Notes under the pieces: generated by a model
Database searches by the model: none
Told to the model about the DNA's origin: nothing
What the model saw: only the letters and a program-made list of their open reading frames with translations
Translations under genes and position numbers: made by a program
In this document: positions 41,829 through 54,100 of the stretch, piece after piece
How positions within the stretch are numbered: the first letter of the stretch is position 1
Layout: every line of letters begins with the position of its first letter
NCBI GenBank assembly: GCA_037974965.1
Contig: JBBPFI010000010.1
Location: 496,001-560,000, forward strand
Source: Dacryopinax spathularia
Taxonomy: Eukaryota > Basidiomycota > Dacrymycetes > Dacrymycetales > Dacrymycetaceae
DNA length: 64,000 nucleotides
Direction: 5' to 3'

Positions 41829-42211
41829 GTTTCTGGCTATGAGAGAGTGTATAGTGAAATGAATAACATTGAGATATGAACTGATGGTTCTAGATACGGT
41901 ACGTTTGACCAACCATGAGAGCGTGTATTTCGGTGCATTACGAATCCGCGTAATTGCGGAAGACGTCGGAATCGGGCGTCGCGTAAGTTACGTCACTGAA
42001 ATATCGGCCCGTTCGCGTTGCCGCCAACTTCGACCGTTGTAGCATCATTATGGCAAGGCACGAGCCAAGGGCTGACTCGGCCAGCCTTTGCGCGCCGCGG
42101 TACGTCTTCGAACGTTCGCCGCGTTTCCTATCTGTACTTCCTGGCTGGAGGGCCGTGCCCTACTTGGGCTTGGCTTGAACTGTTACTACCATCACTGTTG
42201 ACTGTTTAGAG
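41829..42211. other. Intergenic between the NmrA-like copies
   Basis: 380 bp holding the copy 2 promoter; no gene or clear motif. Confidence 0.45.
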
Positions 42212-43238
42212 ATGTCGGAATTCCAACATTTTGTCGTTGCGGGCGCTGGGAGGCTTGGAGTGTTTATCATCAAAGAGCTCGTCGCGCTCCGAAAGCAGGG
42301 GAAGATCGCCTCAGTAGTGGTATTCACTCGTTCGGTAAGTTCCTGCCATTTCAGGTCATGACTTCCTCTAATTTCCACCTTCTGCGCCCTGTCTGTATCA
42401 GAACGAGTCCCACGAGAAGATCCTGCAACTCGGTGCCAAACCTGTCAATGTCAACTACTCCAACCCGGACCAACTCGCCAACGCGCTCAAATCCGTCGAC
42501 TGCGTCATCTCGACCCTCGCGGCGAACGCGATCGAGTTCGAGAAAGAAGTCGCACGGGCGTGCAAGGCCGTGGACGTGAAGCTGTTCGTGCACTCGGAGT
42601 TTGGACTGCCCAAGGTGGACCATTATGGGAGTCGGAAGGAGGAGGTGAGACGGTATTTGAGGGAGATTAGACAGGATCATGCGTATTTCTTTACGGGCGT
42701 GTTTACGGATATGATGTTTACGCCGTACGTCCGCCCGCCTTTTGAATGTGATCAACTTCTGACGAAAGGGCAGCGCGGGGGGATTTGATTTTGAGCGAGG
42801 GAAAGTGACCATTGGAGGATCGGGTGATGGACCAGTGTCATGTACGACAAGACGAGACATTGCCCGCTATGTGGCCTACGTCCTCGTAAACCTCCCGCTA
42901 GACGACCTCCAAAACCGAGTCTTCCGAATCGAGGGTGATCGAACAGTGCGTCCCTCCTCTGCCTTTCCCCTCTTTCCCCTCTTCTTCTTCCATGCTGACG
43001 GAACCCGCCACAGACTTTCAACACCGTCTTCCGGGAATACGAATCCCGCACCGCCCGACCACTCCACATAACCCGCACACCACGCAAAGAGCTCGAAAAG
43101 CGCGGCCAGCAGGACTTTACCGCTTGGCTCCACCTGCAGATCGACCTCGGGAACGGGACGGTAGGGGATCCGGGGGAGACGAACTTGTTTTGGCCGGAAT
43201 GGCGGCCGAGGAAGGTTATTGATGTTTTGCTGGATTGA
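42212..43238 (+). CDS. NmrA-like / isoflavone-reductase-like protein, copy 2
   Basis: 280 residues; exons 42212-42334, 42402-42724, 42774-42945 and 43014-43238, matching copy 1 in number, position and phase. Rossmann motif GAGRLGVFIIKEL, then VVVFTRS; VKLFVHSEFGLP and the catalytic-region lysine block YGSRKEEVRRYL resemble phenylpropanoid-type reductases. GGSGDGPVS and DIARYVAYVLVNLP match copy 1. The C-terminus (WPEWRPRKVIDVLLD) differs from copy 1. Both copies start with 41-codon first exons, so the pair arose by duplication of a complete gene. Confidence 0.88.
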
Positions 43239-43414
43239 GGGGTTAGCTTTTGTCGGGGATGATGGAGGAGGAGGCGGGGGACGGACGCACCACTCACTGG
43301 AGGCGCGGGTAGAGTATGATCTGTTGTAGATGATAATGCATCTTCTTCTTATGTTGTAATATCCTTCTCGTCCATGCTGTGTGCGCACATGGCCAGCCGG
43401 TAGAACGAAGCCAC

Positions 43415-44291
43415 TTAGCCCATCTTCCGGTGCTTGCGTGGACGAGTCGGTTCTGGCGGAGGCTCGAGCAAAGACGCCGTGTCGAACAGATCCTGTTCAT
43501 ACAGATCTTGCATAGCGTTCAGCCGATCCTTAGAGCGCTTAACAACATCAAGTCTCTCAATCGCTATCCCCCACATCAGCTCCATACTCGCACACCAGTC
43601 ACCCGGAAAAAAAAGGCGTACCAAGCTTCCCCTCATCCCCCTCCGCTCCCATCCTCCTCCTAACCCTTTCCAGCACCCCTGGGCTTACAGACCCACTAAC
43701 GGAAGCAGCAGCAAGCACGTCTTCCCACCCGAACGGCCGGAGTCGGTTCTGCAAACTGGGAGCAACGGCGGGTCGATGGCCCACAAGGAGGGCGAGGAGC
43801 TGTTGGAGGAGGTCGTGTGTTGAGGTTGCTAGGGCGGAGAGGACGGGCTCGGGGATCGAGGATGGGCCGGTGTCGCCTTCTGTCACTTCGGCTTCTTCTT
43901 CTGCTTCGGCGGGCGGTTCGGAGGGTTCGCCTCCTTCAAGCTCGAGTACGCGTCGGGCGATGACGCCTACTTCGTCGGCGAGCGTGAACTGGGGAACATA
44001 GACGTCTTCGAGCATGAGCGGCCATCGAATTTCCGATGCCTTGGGTCTTGACTCCTCCTCCTCTACTTCCTCCTCTTCTACAACCCCATCATCATACCCA
44101 AGCGGTTCGGCGGCGTGCTCTTCCGCGACTGTCTCTCCAAGGCGCGAGCGAAGCCTCGCACTTCGTCTTGGGCCGACATGCTTCGAGAGGTCTTGGACGC
44201 TCTCGACTCTCAGCGAGCGGAGGAGATGGGTGTACTCTGCGAGCTCGGCGCGGAGGGAGGCAGGGACATAGCGTCTTTTCTTCGGCGCCAT
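43415..44291 (-). CDS. Acidic, probably nuclear protein of unknown function
   Basis: Not recognised. It has 272 residues; exons 43622-44291 and 43415-43563. The start is MAPKKRRYVPASL with a basic cluster like a nuclear localisation signal, then a predicted helix (LAEYTHLLRSLR). An acidic run (VVEEEEVEEEES) precedes IRWPLMLEDVYVPQFTL. That stretch is somewhat like the conserved WPL box of some fungal transcription-factor subunits (for example Rrn9), which I cannot confirm. The C-terminal exon is helical (DVVKRSKDRLNAMQDLY) and ends in a basic PRKHRKMG. Head to head with the Ste14-like gene. Confidence 0.7.
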
Positions 44292-45488
44292 CCTCGTTCG
44301 CGCGTTGTCGCTGGCAGCGACAGCGAGCGCACAACGGCCGTCCGGTGGCTGACGGAGATAACGATGGGACGCGACTGATTTCCTCGGCTCCGGTCCCCTT
44401 CACGTGACTCCCAGAAGGCTCAAGAAGCACGTAGTTGGAGCTGTACAGTACCAAAACCACCGTGACGCATATGAGCGGGATCAAACGTGTCGCCTGACCC
44501 TCCCAACTCGTCTCTTACCGTCCACATCCAAGTGATCAAACGTGAGTATCCCTCTACTCCTCGTTGCAGAGGGCGTCAGAGTGGAATGTTAATACGATGA
44601 TGTTGATAGGATGAGAGAAAAGTGGAAGAAGAAGAGGTCTCGGAGGCTCCGGCGTAAGAGGAGAAAGATGAGAGCTCGCTCCAGTTCGTTCCCTTTCCCT
44701 CTCGGTCCTTTGGGTGTGGGTTTGACATATATGCGCACAGAATAAACGCCTAATCGATGGATACCGCGCGTCATCATCTCCTTACAATGGAGATCCGAAA
44801 TCCCCACCCTATCCCCTTTCGACGCGTCGGTATCCGCGCCGCTCTCATCATCTTCCCCGGTCGCCAAGCACCAGCCTCCGAACGGAAATGATGGGCGTGG
44901 CAAGTCAGTTGGCGTTTGATGGTTCTGCATGCGAGGAGTGGCTGAAGCTCGGGGTTGTTGTGTCTTCGTTGAGCTTGTGAATGCTAGGCAAGAGAAGTGT
45001 TTCTGGGCTTGAGGGGGCGGGGCAATGCTGAGCGAGGCTGCGACTTGCATGTAAGGTATATGTTTGAAGCAATGATATGCGACCGATATATGCCAACCAC
45101 GATGTGAGCGCGTTCTGGCGCCGGGCATCCAGCAGCTGTTGTCGCTGTGCAAATCTGGGGAGAACCGTTGCCCACTGTTGAGGGTGGCACGCTGGGCGAG
45201 CGAGATGCCGACCAGCCCTGCAGCGCGCACATGAAACCGAGACGCGTGCAACACTGTCTGACAGCTCTACGTACATATCGTCCTGCGTTTCGTTTACTCT
45301 GGGCTCAAGTTTGAGGCATACATTATTGTTTGACTTGGTCGGGCACCATCATATTCGTCGCGTGTGGCCGCCAGAACGCGACCCTGACTTCCATCATCTT
45401 CCTTAAACGTTGCCAACGTCAACCATTCCGAAGAACAAAATGTCTTCACAACTACCGTAGCCGCATCTTACTACTTCGCTCCACTTTC
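44292..45488. promoter_or_regulatory. 1.2 kb divergent region
   Basis: Lies between the unknown nuclear protein and the Ste14-like gene. CACGTGAC near 44401 is an E-box type site. A 221-codon minus frame (44589-45254) has no ATG near its start and no family features, and is not called. Confidence 0.45.
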
Positions 45489-46684
45489 ATGTCATCCCCA
45501 TTCTCACCATCATCTCCACCATCTGAGAATGGATCCCCATCATCCACCATAGACCCCACCCAACCAATACCCTTCGACGTCCCTTCCCCAACCTCACACG
45601 CACCGAACGTCCATCCCATCTCGCCCGCCTTCGTAGGGCCTACATCATTCGCCTCCCTGAACGTACCCCGCTCCCAGCCTTCTTACTTTTCAGGGAACAA
45701 TGGCCTGCAACACCAACAAACACTCGACATGGACGCCCTGCTCGACCCTTCCCTAGAGCCGCACGGCGACATACCTAACACGCCCCTCGCCGTAGCATGC
45801 ATCGCTTTCCTCCTGGGGGCCGTCTTTGCAGCCGGCCTAGGGTTAGCCCTATTCCCGCCGGACTACTGGTGGGCCGGGCGGGAATTGGGATTTTATATCT
45901 CTTGCTGGGCGATGTTCCACTGGGCGGAGTTTGCGGTCACGGCGGGGTGGAATAGGACAAGGTTGACTGTGGATTGTAAGCCGCTCTATCGTGTCAGGTT
46001 GTTGGAAGGAGATGGCTGATGGTATGTTGTATTGGACAGCGTTCTTGTTGAATAACTTTGCGGAGTATCATTATGCTCACGCCGTCGCGCTGGGGGAGTA
46101 CTTTGTCGAGAAATGGTTCTGGCCGGGGATGAAACGACATCCGCGGTTGTCCGCGCTAGGTGCGCCTCGCCTATCTCGACGAAAGAGCAGGGACGCTGAG
46201 ATGTGGGACAGGGATGGTCATCACTCTTTGTGGGCAGGGGCTGAGGAGCTTGGCGATGGTTCATGCTGCGAGCAACTTTTCGCATTCGGTGGTCACGAGG
46301 CGGACGAGGGGACATGAGCTCGTCACTACTGGCGTCTATGCGTGCGTCCCAATCTACTAGTCATCATCTCCGGATCATGGCTCATCATTGCACATGTGTA
46401 GATGGATGCGCCACCCCTCTTACGCAGGCTTCTTCTACTGGGCGCTCGGGACGCAAATCGCAATGCTATCCCCGGTTAGCTTCTTCGGTTTCTGGATGGT
46501 GATGTACTGGTTCTTCCTTCGGCGAATACGTGGTGCGTGGTCCTGCTTCTCTCCACCGCAGGGTCTAATGAACGCGATCGGTGTTTGATGTACAGTGGAG
46601 GAACGCTTCCTTATGTTCTTTTTTGGAGAAGAGTACAGGAAGTATAGAGCACGGGTATGGTCCGGTGTGCCGTTCATTTGGTAA
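45489..46684 (+). CDS. STE14: Protein-S-isoprenylcysteine O-methyltransferase
   Basis: Membrane enzyme of the ER that methylates the C-terminal farnesyl/geranylgeranyl-cysteine of CaaX proteins (Ras, Rho, basidiomycete lipopeptide pheromones), using S-adenosylmethionine. It has 318 residues; exons 45489-45975, 46040-46159, 46212-46341, 46402-46532 and 46596-46684. The N-terminus is a Ser/Pro-rich cytosolic stretch of roughly 90 residues, unusually long for the family. Membrane helices and the ICMT C-terminal signature follow: RHPSYAGFFYWALGTQI, then an EERFLMFFFGEEY block and YRARVWSGVPFIW. An in-frame upstream Met at 45330 would add 53 residues, so the true start is not certain. Confidence 0.92.
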
Positions 46685-47473
46685 TTGCAGATTGGACTGC
46701 CGTATGGGGCTGTGGCGGCTTCTTACGATAGAGCTGTGGGTGGATGTTACCTAGATTGGCTGATTATGGGATGTAGCGATAACAATAACGACTCCACCCG
46801 GCACTCGACTTTCTGATCGAACGGTCAATATCGTTATTCTGCTACCCACCAATATTATCCTCGACGCCACGAGCCTCTTTACGTTAATTACTGCTCAGAC
46901 CAACGCGTTGTGGCGACATCAGTGCATCAGCTAGCGGGCGCGTGACGTCGCCCGCGGATCCAATCACGCGCCTGTGGCCGAAGGACGCGAGCTTGAACCT
47001 TGAACAAGCTTTGATCAGCGCCACAACTGGTCCCCTTCCTCTCCTCACACCCTCATCTTCCACCGAAACTTGCTAATATCAGCGCCACACAATCTACAAC
47101 GCTCGATGAGCCATTCTACCTGGAACGATCAATGCCCAATGAATGCCCTCACCGCCGAGCCTGTCGTGCCTAGGGTTCAATCGCCCGCTCTTCTCTGCCG
47201 AAGCCGGCGGCACACCCACTGCAAGAACGGTATGAACCTTGTTCCTGACGTACACGCCCTCTCTGGCTTCTGGTATGCGCTCTGTGCCCCTACTCGGCCC
47301 ACACAACCGTCCAGAGGACGAATCGGATGTTCTTGCCGGGCTGCAAGGTCTGGCTATCAAACGCCAATTTGGAATCCTGAGCATTCTCCTCTGGAATGAT
47401 TACGTCTTCCTTCCTTCCTGTCGACTTTCTCGCTCGCGTAGATGAGGTATATAGCCTGGCACCCGAAACGCCC
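46685..47473. other. Intergenic, possible small two-exon gene
   Basis: 790 bp. An exon from ATG 47106 to 47229 (MSHSTWNDQCPMN...) with a GTATGA donor could join 47315-47445 (EDESDVLAGLQGLAIKRQFG...), giving about 85 residues. I have no family match and the 85-bp intron is longer than its neighbours, so this is only a possibility. Confidence 0.25.
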
Positions 47474-48598
47474 ATGGCGCAGGCACACCTTGCACTCGGA
47501 TTCCCCCCTCGCGCGCTGTTTACCCAAAGCTTCGGCCCTGAGCCTTTATTTGCTGTTACTGTATCTCTGCTAGCCTATTCTCTATTCTACGGTCTCCTAT
47601 TGCCGCAAGTTCGTCCTTCGAGAATGCCTTTCCTTGGTATGCGGCGCAATACCCCTCCTGTGGTGGAAGTGAATCTGGAGAAGGACCGGCCGCCTTCCCG
47701 GTCTTCTTCGAGGAAGGAGAAGTTGCGCGCTTCGGTCGTCCATCTTTCAAGATACTTCTCCCGCCCCAAATCGGCGTTCTCGCCTCCCTCGCTCAGCTCG
47801 TCAGTCTCATCGCGGTCGTCGGACGACTCGAATCGGTCTTTCGAGCTTTCTAGCCCGACGAAGAGCGACAAGGTCATCCTGGAGAAGACGAGCACCCCAG
47901 AAGGGTTCATGATCATCTCGAAGAAGCCCGCCTACTCCACGAACACGATCTCCGCCAGTGCATACGACAACTTTACCTCTCGTCCTTCTGGTCTCTCGAG
48001 GACATTGTCGTCCGCCAGCCGGCGTGGACAGCCGGTACCGCCCCCGAGCATGGCCCAGATCGCTGCGCTGAAGATCTACGCTGAGAAGGCGCTCCCTCCT
48101 ATCCCGAGGTCTCGACCGCAGAGCGTGACGCTCTCTGTCAGCCCTCCGACAGATTCTGTCCCTCCTCCCGCCTATCTCAACGAGAAGCCGAAGCCCGCTC
48201 CGAGCGCGTTCGCCACTCCTACCAAGGTGAAACGAGCTTCGCTCAGGCCGAGGACGCCCAAGTCGCCCAACAACACCGATTCATTCCTCTCCTTCTCCGC
48301 CACTCCCCCCAGGCGATACTCATTCCGCGCCGCCTCGACCACGGTGCGCACGAGCTTCCTGTCCATGTCGCCCAGCCCGTCTCCTTCCCCAACGAAGAGG
48401 AACAAAGCTTACCACCGGTACTCCACCACCAGTCAACGGATGGGCATCAGGGACGGCGCCGTCCTTCCGCCTGGCAAGGTCGAGCTCCAGGCCGAAGCGC
48501 CCATCATCGCGACTGTGGCCATCCGCCCGATGTATCGACACCCATATGCGACCGCCATCCCCGCCTCGTCGCCCCGCCAGTCGAGTCGGTTCAACTGA
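47474..48598 (+). CDS. Ser/Pro-rich protein with N-terminal membrane segment, unknown
   Basis: Function not recognised. 374 residues from ATG 47474; an in-frame ATG at 47396 would add 26. A hydrophobic segment near the start (PLFAVTVSLLAYSLFYGLLL) predicts one membrane helix or signal anchor. The rest is a long basic, Ser/Pro-rich, disordered region (SRSSSRKEKL, SSSVSSRSSDDS, MSPSPSPSPTKRNK) with many SP sites. EGFMIISKK and MAQIAALKIYAEKALPPIP are the most ordered-looking stretches. The topology suggests a membrane-anchored cytosolic phosphoprotein. Confidence 0.7.
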   Translation: MAQAHLALGFPPRALFTQSFGPEPLFAVTVSLLAYSLFYGLLLPQVRPSRMPFLGMRRNTPPVVEVNLEKDRPPSRSSSRKEKLRASVVHLSRYFSRPKSAFSPPSLSSSVSSRSSDDSNRSFELSSPTKSDKVILEKTSTPEGFMIISKKPAYSTNTISASAYDNFTSRPSGLSRTLSSASRRGQPVPPPSMAQIAALKIYAEKALPPIPRSRPQSVTLSVSPPTDSVPPPAYLNEKPKPAPSAFATPTKVKRASLRPRTPKSPNNTDSFLSFSATPPRRYSFRAASTTVRTSFLSMSPSPSPSPTKRNKAYHRYSTTSQRMGIRDGAVLPPGKVELQAEAPIIATVAIRPMYRHPYATAIPASSPRQSSRFN

Positions 48599-49289
48599 CC
48601 GCCAACAACCAGCCCCGGTCGACCTGTATATATCTTATGTTTGACTAAGTCCTGTATATCGAACATCTCTGTATGAATACTTCCTGAATTTGTCTGTTTG
48701 AGTAGCAAGTATGTAGCAAATGTATCGATCGCGAGATGATGGATTGCTACGACCTGACCTTTGTACTACTTACAACGAAATGAAATGCGATGAACTTGCT
48801 TGATGTTTCCTTATTTGCTCTTGTTGGAGGAAGAGGTCGAGTCAGTCTGTCCGCAGGGGAAACGTGTTTATGGTGAGCGGGCCGGACGTTCCTGGCCGGA
48901 TTTGGTGAGGTGAATCGCGTGACTTCGGTATTCTTCCATTAGGTGCAGGGGACTCTGAGGCAGGCTCAGCTCGAGAGCCTAGTTCGCTCCGTGTTGCATA
49001 CAGTATCATCACAACTAGTAAGAGCCACGTCCAGTACACGTCCTCGTCGCAGTCCGCAGCCAGCTTGCAGCCCGGCCGACCACGTCCAGCACAGACGTGT
49101 TCAACCGGCTTAACTTTGGCCATCATTTATATTCGGAACATCGGTCGGACCCTGTGGCGCCCCGCAGCGGTTCCTGTCCCGGTGGACGCCTCGTAAGACC
49201 GTACATCTAGCGCGGCTGCCTCCTCTCTCCTCCACACTACCATCCAGCACGTCCAGTACCACAACTCATACTATCAAGCTGGAGAAAGG
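48599..49289. other. Intergenic
   Basis: 690 bp with no supported gene. A 94-codon minus frame contains a hydrophobic stretch (VYWTWLLLVVMILYA) but no splice-supported extension. Confidence 0.4.
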
Positions 49290-50534
49290 ATGATCTACAC
49301 CTTTGTAACGGGGATTATCTCGTGAGTTTCTTTCAAGAGTGTGTATTGGTTGGAGCGGGCTGACGAGCATCAATCGGTCGTTAGGGGCATCGCGGCGCTC
49401 TTCTACCCCTCCTATGCATGCTATAAGCTGCTCTCGCGCCGTCCATGTCCCGAGGAACTGCTCGAGAAATGGCTAATGTACTGGGCTGTACTGGGCTCGT
49501 GCTTCGCCATCGAGGTCGTAGCGCATCCCATCTTAGTCTGGTGCGTCCTTTATCCGCCTGTATGCCAGCACGTTCCACTGAGTAAGGCTCTGCGTATATG
49601 CAGGATCCCGTTCTACCACACATTCCGCATGATATTCCTCATCTGCCTAGCGGTGAACGATGGCCACCTCGCATCATTCATCTACGCCGGAGTGCTCGTC
49701 CCCTTCCTGGCGGAACACGAACAACTGATCGACCAGAACCTCGCGGCGATCAAGCCGCAAATCACAGAGTTCGCGAGGGACACGGCAAACAGACTGTGGA
49801 GGTTCCTCCAGTCTTATCTTGCTGCTGAGGCACAGAGGGAACATGATATGCCGCCTATGCAGCCGCAGGCTCCGCCGCCTACTATGGCGGATCCCGTTTC
49901 AGGCCCTGCAGCTGCTGTTTGGGGGTTGGTGCGGCAGTATGCGCCGGTTGCTGTGGCGGGGCTCGCTACTGCATTCAGCGCACCTGCACCCGCTCCCCCG
50001 ACTACTGGTCGTACGGGTGCGCCAGTGCAAGGATATTCGCTGGACGAGCAGACCGTTCGTTCTCGACGTGCTCAGCTCGAAGCTGAGCTGGCCGCTTTGG
50101 CGAGCGGCAACCAGCCACTTCCTCCCAACCCACCTCAGGCGGCCAGCTCGTTGACATCCTACTTCGCCTCTCTCCCCAGAGGGGCCACAGCAGCCAGCAC
50201 GGGCATAGCCGCTAGCCCCGCCAACGTCCCCCTCCCCGCAGGCGGTCGGACGCCCTACGACAACCCCCCGGCCGCCGTCACCGGCCTCTCTCCCGGCGGC
50301 TCCCCGGCCGCTAGCGTCCGCTCTCGCACGCCCTACGACAGCGAAGAAGACCAAAGGGGTTATGATGTTATGCGAAAAGACGAAGCTGAGCCTTTTGTTG
50401 GTGGCTTTGTAGCCCCGGGGCAGGCGCCGCCCATGGTGCAGAGGCAGAGTTGGTGGGGATGGGCGAGGGGCGGGCCGGCTCAGCAGGGGTATGAGAAGGT
50501 TGGGGATGCGCCTAAGGAGGGGAAGGACGAGTGA
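49290..50534 (+). CDS. TB2/DP1/HVA22 family protein (Yop1/REEP-like)
   Basis: Reticulon-like ER-shaping protein with hairpin membrane segments that curve ER tubules. It has 372 residues; exons 49290-49321 (only 32 nt), 49385-49540 and 49604-50534. The family core is FYPSYACYKLL, then EKWLMYWAVLGSCFAIE and, after intron 2, IPFYHTFRMIFLICLAV, followed by YAGVLVPFLAEHEQLID. The C-terminal extension of about 220 residues is Ala/Pro/Gly-rich and disordered, as in REEP1-4 type members rather than short Yop1. It ends with an acidic/aromatic stretch (VQRQSWWGWARGG...). A microtubule- or vesicle-binding tail is possible. Confidence 0.88.
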
Positions 50535-51152
50535 GGAGGTTGATGGAGGGTGTATGATAGTTGTATACTGATGTGTATTAAGATAAGTAAGTCAAGGTTA
50601 TGGTGCTGCTTCCTTATACTGCTGTCTGTGAGTCATCGACTCCGGGGCAAGCTTGTTTTGGCTCGAGAGTGTATCCCTGTATAACACAACCGGCAACGAC
50701 GCCTCCTATTGGGCAGGGTGCACTCCGAAGCAAACCCTACTATGACCAGCTTGCTACAAAGTAAACTCTAGCTTGGTACGCCGCGTTTGTCGTAGTTACT
50801 GTAGCTGCATAGACGCGTCGTGCCCCGATCCCAGAGATTACGTCGAGTGCCTCCGCTGCGCGTTCCCTGAGTCGCACGCAGTTCAGGAGCCTCGCAACGC
50901 CATCCACCGCCTGCACAACACGCATACACCGACCCAGGACTATAATCATTTACTACCATCTTGCTGCACTTATTGACCTGACCTGTATCCCTACATCGGT
51001 GGCTTCCGGCAAGCTGCTGTAATATCTTTCCGCCGTCCTGAGCGACGATTCCGATAACAATCGTTACCGCCGACACTCCTGGCTCCTGAACGCATCGCAG
51101 CATATACCCAACACCCCTATGCCCCCTCCTCCGCACCGTTAGAGGTTGAACG
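50535..51152. other. Intergenic
   Basis: 620 bp; 3' end of the HVA22-like gene and VPS15 promoter. No gene or clear motif. Confidence 0.45.
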
Positions 51153-54100
51153 ATGGGCAATCATCTCTCAACAACCGTCGCTTCCCGCCCCGGGGGTGCA
51201 CTAGACAGCTACGTCCTCGAGCTGGGTGGCGGGTTGGTGTACGAGAAGAGTATCGGCAGTGCACGGTTCCTCAAGACTGTCAAGGCGAGGCATCGGAATG
51301 GACCTGTGGTCGTGAAGATCTTCATCAAGCCTGAGCTGGGAATTAACTTGAAGGCGTTTCATAGGAGGCTCAAAGGTCCGTCAGAACTCTGTTTCGGCTA
51401 GTGCAAGTTGTGTTGATTGGGCTTGTGTAGCGGAGAGAGAAGCGTTGGCCGACTTGGCCAATGTGTATAGCTATCAGACGTTTGCGGAGACGGAGAGAGC
51501 TGGGTATCTGGTCAGGCAGTGGGTGGGGAGTAACCTCTATGATCGGATCAGGCATGTCTATTCGACTTTGCCTGTATGTATGTGCTGACATGGTCAAGTA
51601 CGCGGCCGTTTCTGAGCACAATCGAGAAGAAGTGGATTGCCTTCCAGATCCTGAGTGGCATGCGAGATGCTCGGCTACGCAATGTCAGTCTTCCATCCCC
51701 ACCCCAGTGGACATATGCTCAAGCATGATGACAGATCCCACATGGCGACCTCAAATCCGAGAACGTCCTCGTCTCCTCCTGGAACTGGGTCCTAATCACC
51801 GACTTCTCCTCCCAATTCAAGCCCGTCCACCTACCGGAAGACGACCCCTCCGACTTCTCATTCTACTTCGACACTTCAGGGCGAAGAACATGCTACATCG
51901 CGCCGGAGCGGTTCACGGTCGGGAAGCATAAGGACAGGGAGAGCAAGGTTACGGAGGCGATGGATGTATTTAGTGCGGGATGCGTGTTGGCGGAGATGTT
52001 CCTTGATGGGAGGCAGGTGTTTAGTTTGAGTCAGCTGTTTAAGTATAAGGCGGGCGATTTGGCGCTTGATGGGCATCTGGCTGAGATTGCCGATGAGGGC
52101 ATGCGGGTGCGTCCTATCATACTCCTTGCTTGCTTGCAGAGGGAGCTGATCCGTCGCAGGCGCTCATCAAGCGTATGATGTCACTCAACCCAGTCCTCCG
52201 CCCAACATTCGACGAAGCCCTCGCCGACGCACGGGACACCGTCTTCCCCGAATCATTCTACACATTCTTCCACCACTACATCGCCTCCCTCAACGAGCCC
52301 GTCTCCTCACCGTTCTACGCACCCTCCGTCTCAGACGGGACGGAAACGCCCGGAAGACCAGAGCAGAAAGAGCAGAAGCTGCCGAGCGATGCGGATAGGA
52401 GGATTGATAGGCTGTGGGAGGAGTGGGAGAGCGTGGAGCCGTATTTGGGAGACGGGGAGGCGACGATTATGGAGCTTAGGAGCGAGAGGGATGTGCCGGA
52501 GAGAACATCATACTCCGTAAGTTGAGTGATCTGGCACTGGGGACATCGCTGACGTTTACGGAAGAGTGTCTTTCCTGTCGTGGTACAAATTCCGGACATT
52601 GTGCTTGATTTCGCACGACCAGGACGGCAAGCAGCCACAGCCAGTACGTCCATCTCGTTATTCGATTGACTCCGTATGCTGACGATCGTCAGATGGACCA
52701 GCTCTGATCATTCTATCAATTGTATGCGCAAACATCCGGAACTGCGCTCGGGCAAGCTCGAAAGTCCGGGCATTGGACCTGCTGCTCGCACTCACTCCTC
52801 AGCTGACGGACGAAGCCAAGCTGGACCGAATGGTGCCATATGTTGTGGATATGCTGCGGGACGACTCCGCCTTGGTCAGAGGCGCAGCGATTCGGACGCT
52901 CATGCAGATTGTGCGTATATGCGAGCTTTTCAATAATCTCAGCTGACCATGACCTGCAGTTAATGACGGTCCAATCAATAACCCCCGCAAACGCTCAGAT
53001 CTTCCCGGAGTATATCTTCCCCAACGTTACCGAGCTTGCGAGGGACCCGGACGTGTCCGTTCGGTGCATGTATGCGCAGTGTATTGTCGTCCTCGCCGAG
53101 ACGGCGGTACGGTATCTCGAAATGGATCAGGCGATGAAGATGCAGAGTACGATGAGGATTCCGGAGAATGAAGATGATGATCCCCTGCAGGACGTAAGTG
53201 TCCCTACAGTACGTCTAACACACGCCTCTCACTGATAGATAATTAGCGGACATACGATGCTGGCCTGCAAGACATCCAAGCCAGCATCCAAGAGGAGCTC
53301 ATCACGCTACTCGTCGACTCGTCAAGCGCCGTCAAGCGAGCTGTGCTGCAGAACATCGCACCTCTCTGCGTCTTCTTCGGTCGGCAGAAGACGAATGATG
53401 TGCTTCTGAGCCATATGATCACCTACCTCAACGATAGGGACTGGATGCTCCGATATGCGTTCTTTGACTGTATTGTCGGAGTAGCTGTTTGTGTCGGTGC
53501 AAGAAGCTTGGAGGAATATATCCTGCCACTGATGATTCAAGCTCTCTCTGGTATGTGCGGATTTTCCAGGATGTGGCTTCCCACTCACCATGCGTGCAGA
53601 TACAGAAGAAGCCGTCGTAGCGCGCGTACTCTCCTCCCTAACAAGCCTCTGCGACCTCGGCCTGTTCAGCAAGATGCGCCTGTGGGAGCTCATGAGCGCG
53701 ACCATCGGCTTCCTATACCACCCGAATGTCTGGATCAAACAGGGTGCTGCTGCTTTCCTCGCATCTGCTGCGAAACATTTGCCCGCGATCGATGTTTGGT
53801 CAATCTTATACCCTTCTCTGCGCCCGTTGCTGCGCTCGGATGTGACGGAGATTAACGAGATATCTTTGTTGTCCGCTGTCAAGCCTGCAGTGAGTACGAT
53901 CTCCAACCAGGGCTACAGCGTAGCTAAAGGGCTATTCTAGCTCTCAAGACAGATATTCGATGCCGCCATCATTTGGGCGACCAAACGAGACCGGTCCCAG
54001 TTCTGGAAAGCAGCGTCGTCGAGGGATGCGAAGACGCGCGCCGATAGTGGCAAAGAAAGCCTGCGGCGGGTTACCGCATCGGCAAGCAGGCCCCTCGCAC

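Noticed and set aside
44589-45254. 221-codon minus-strand frame
   Set aside because: No suitable ATG near its start, no recognisable protein features, lies in a divergent promoter region.
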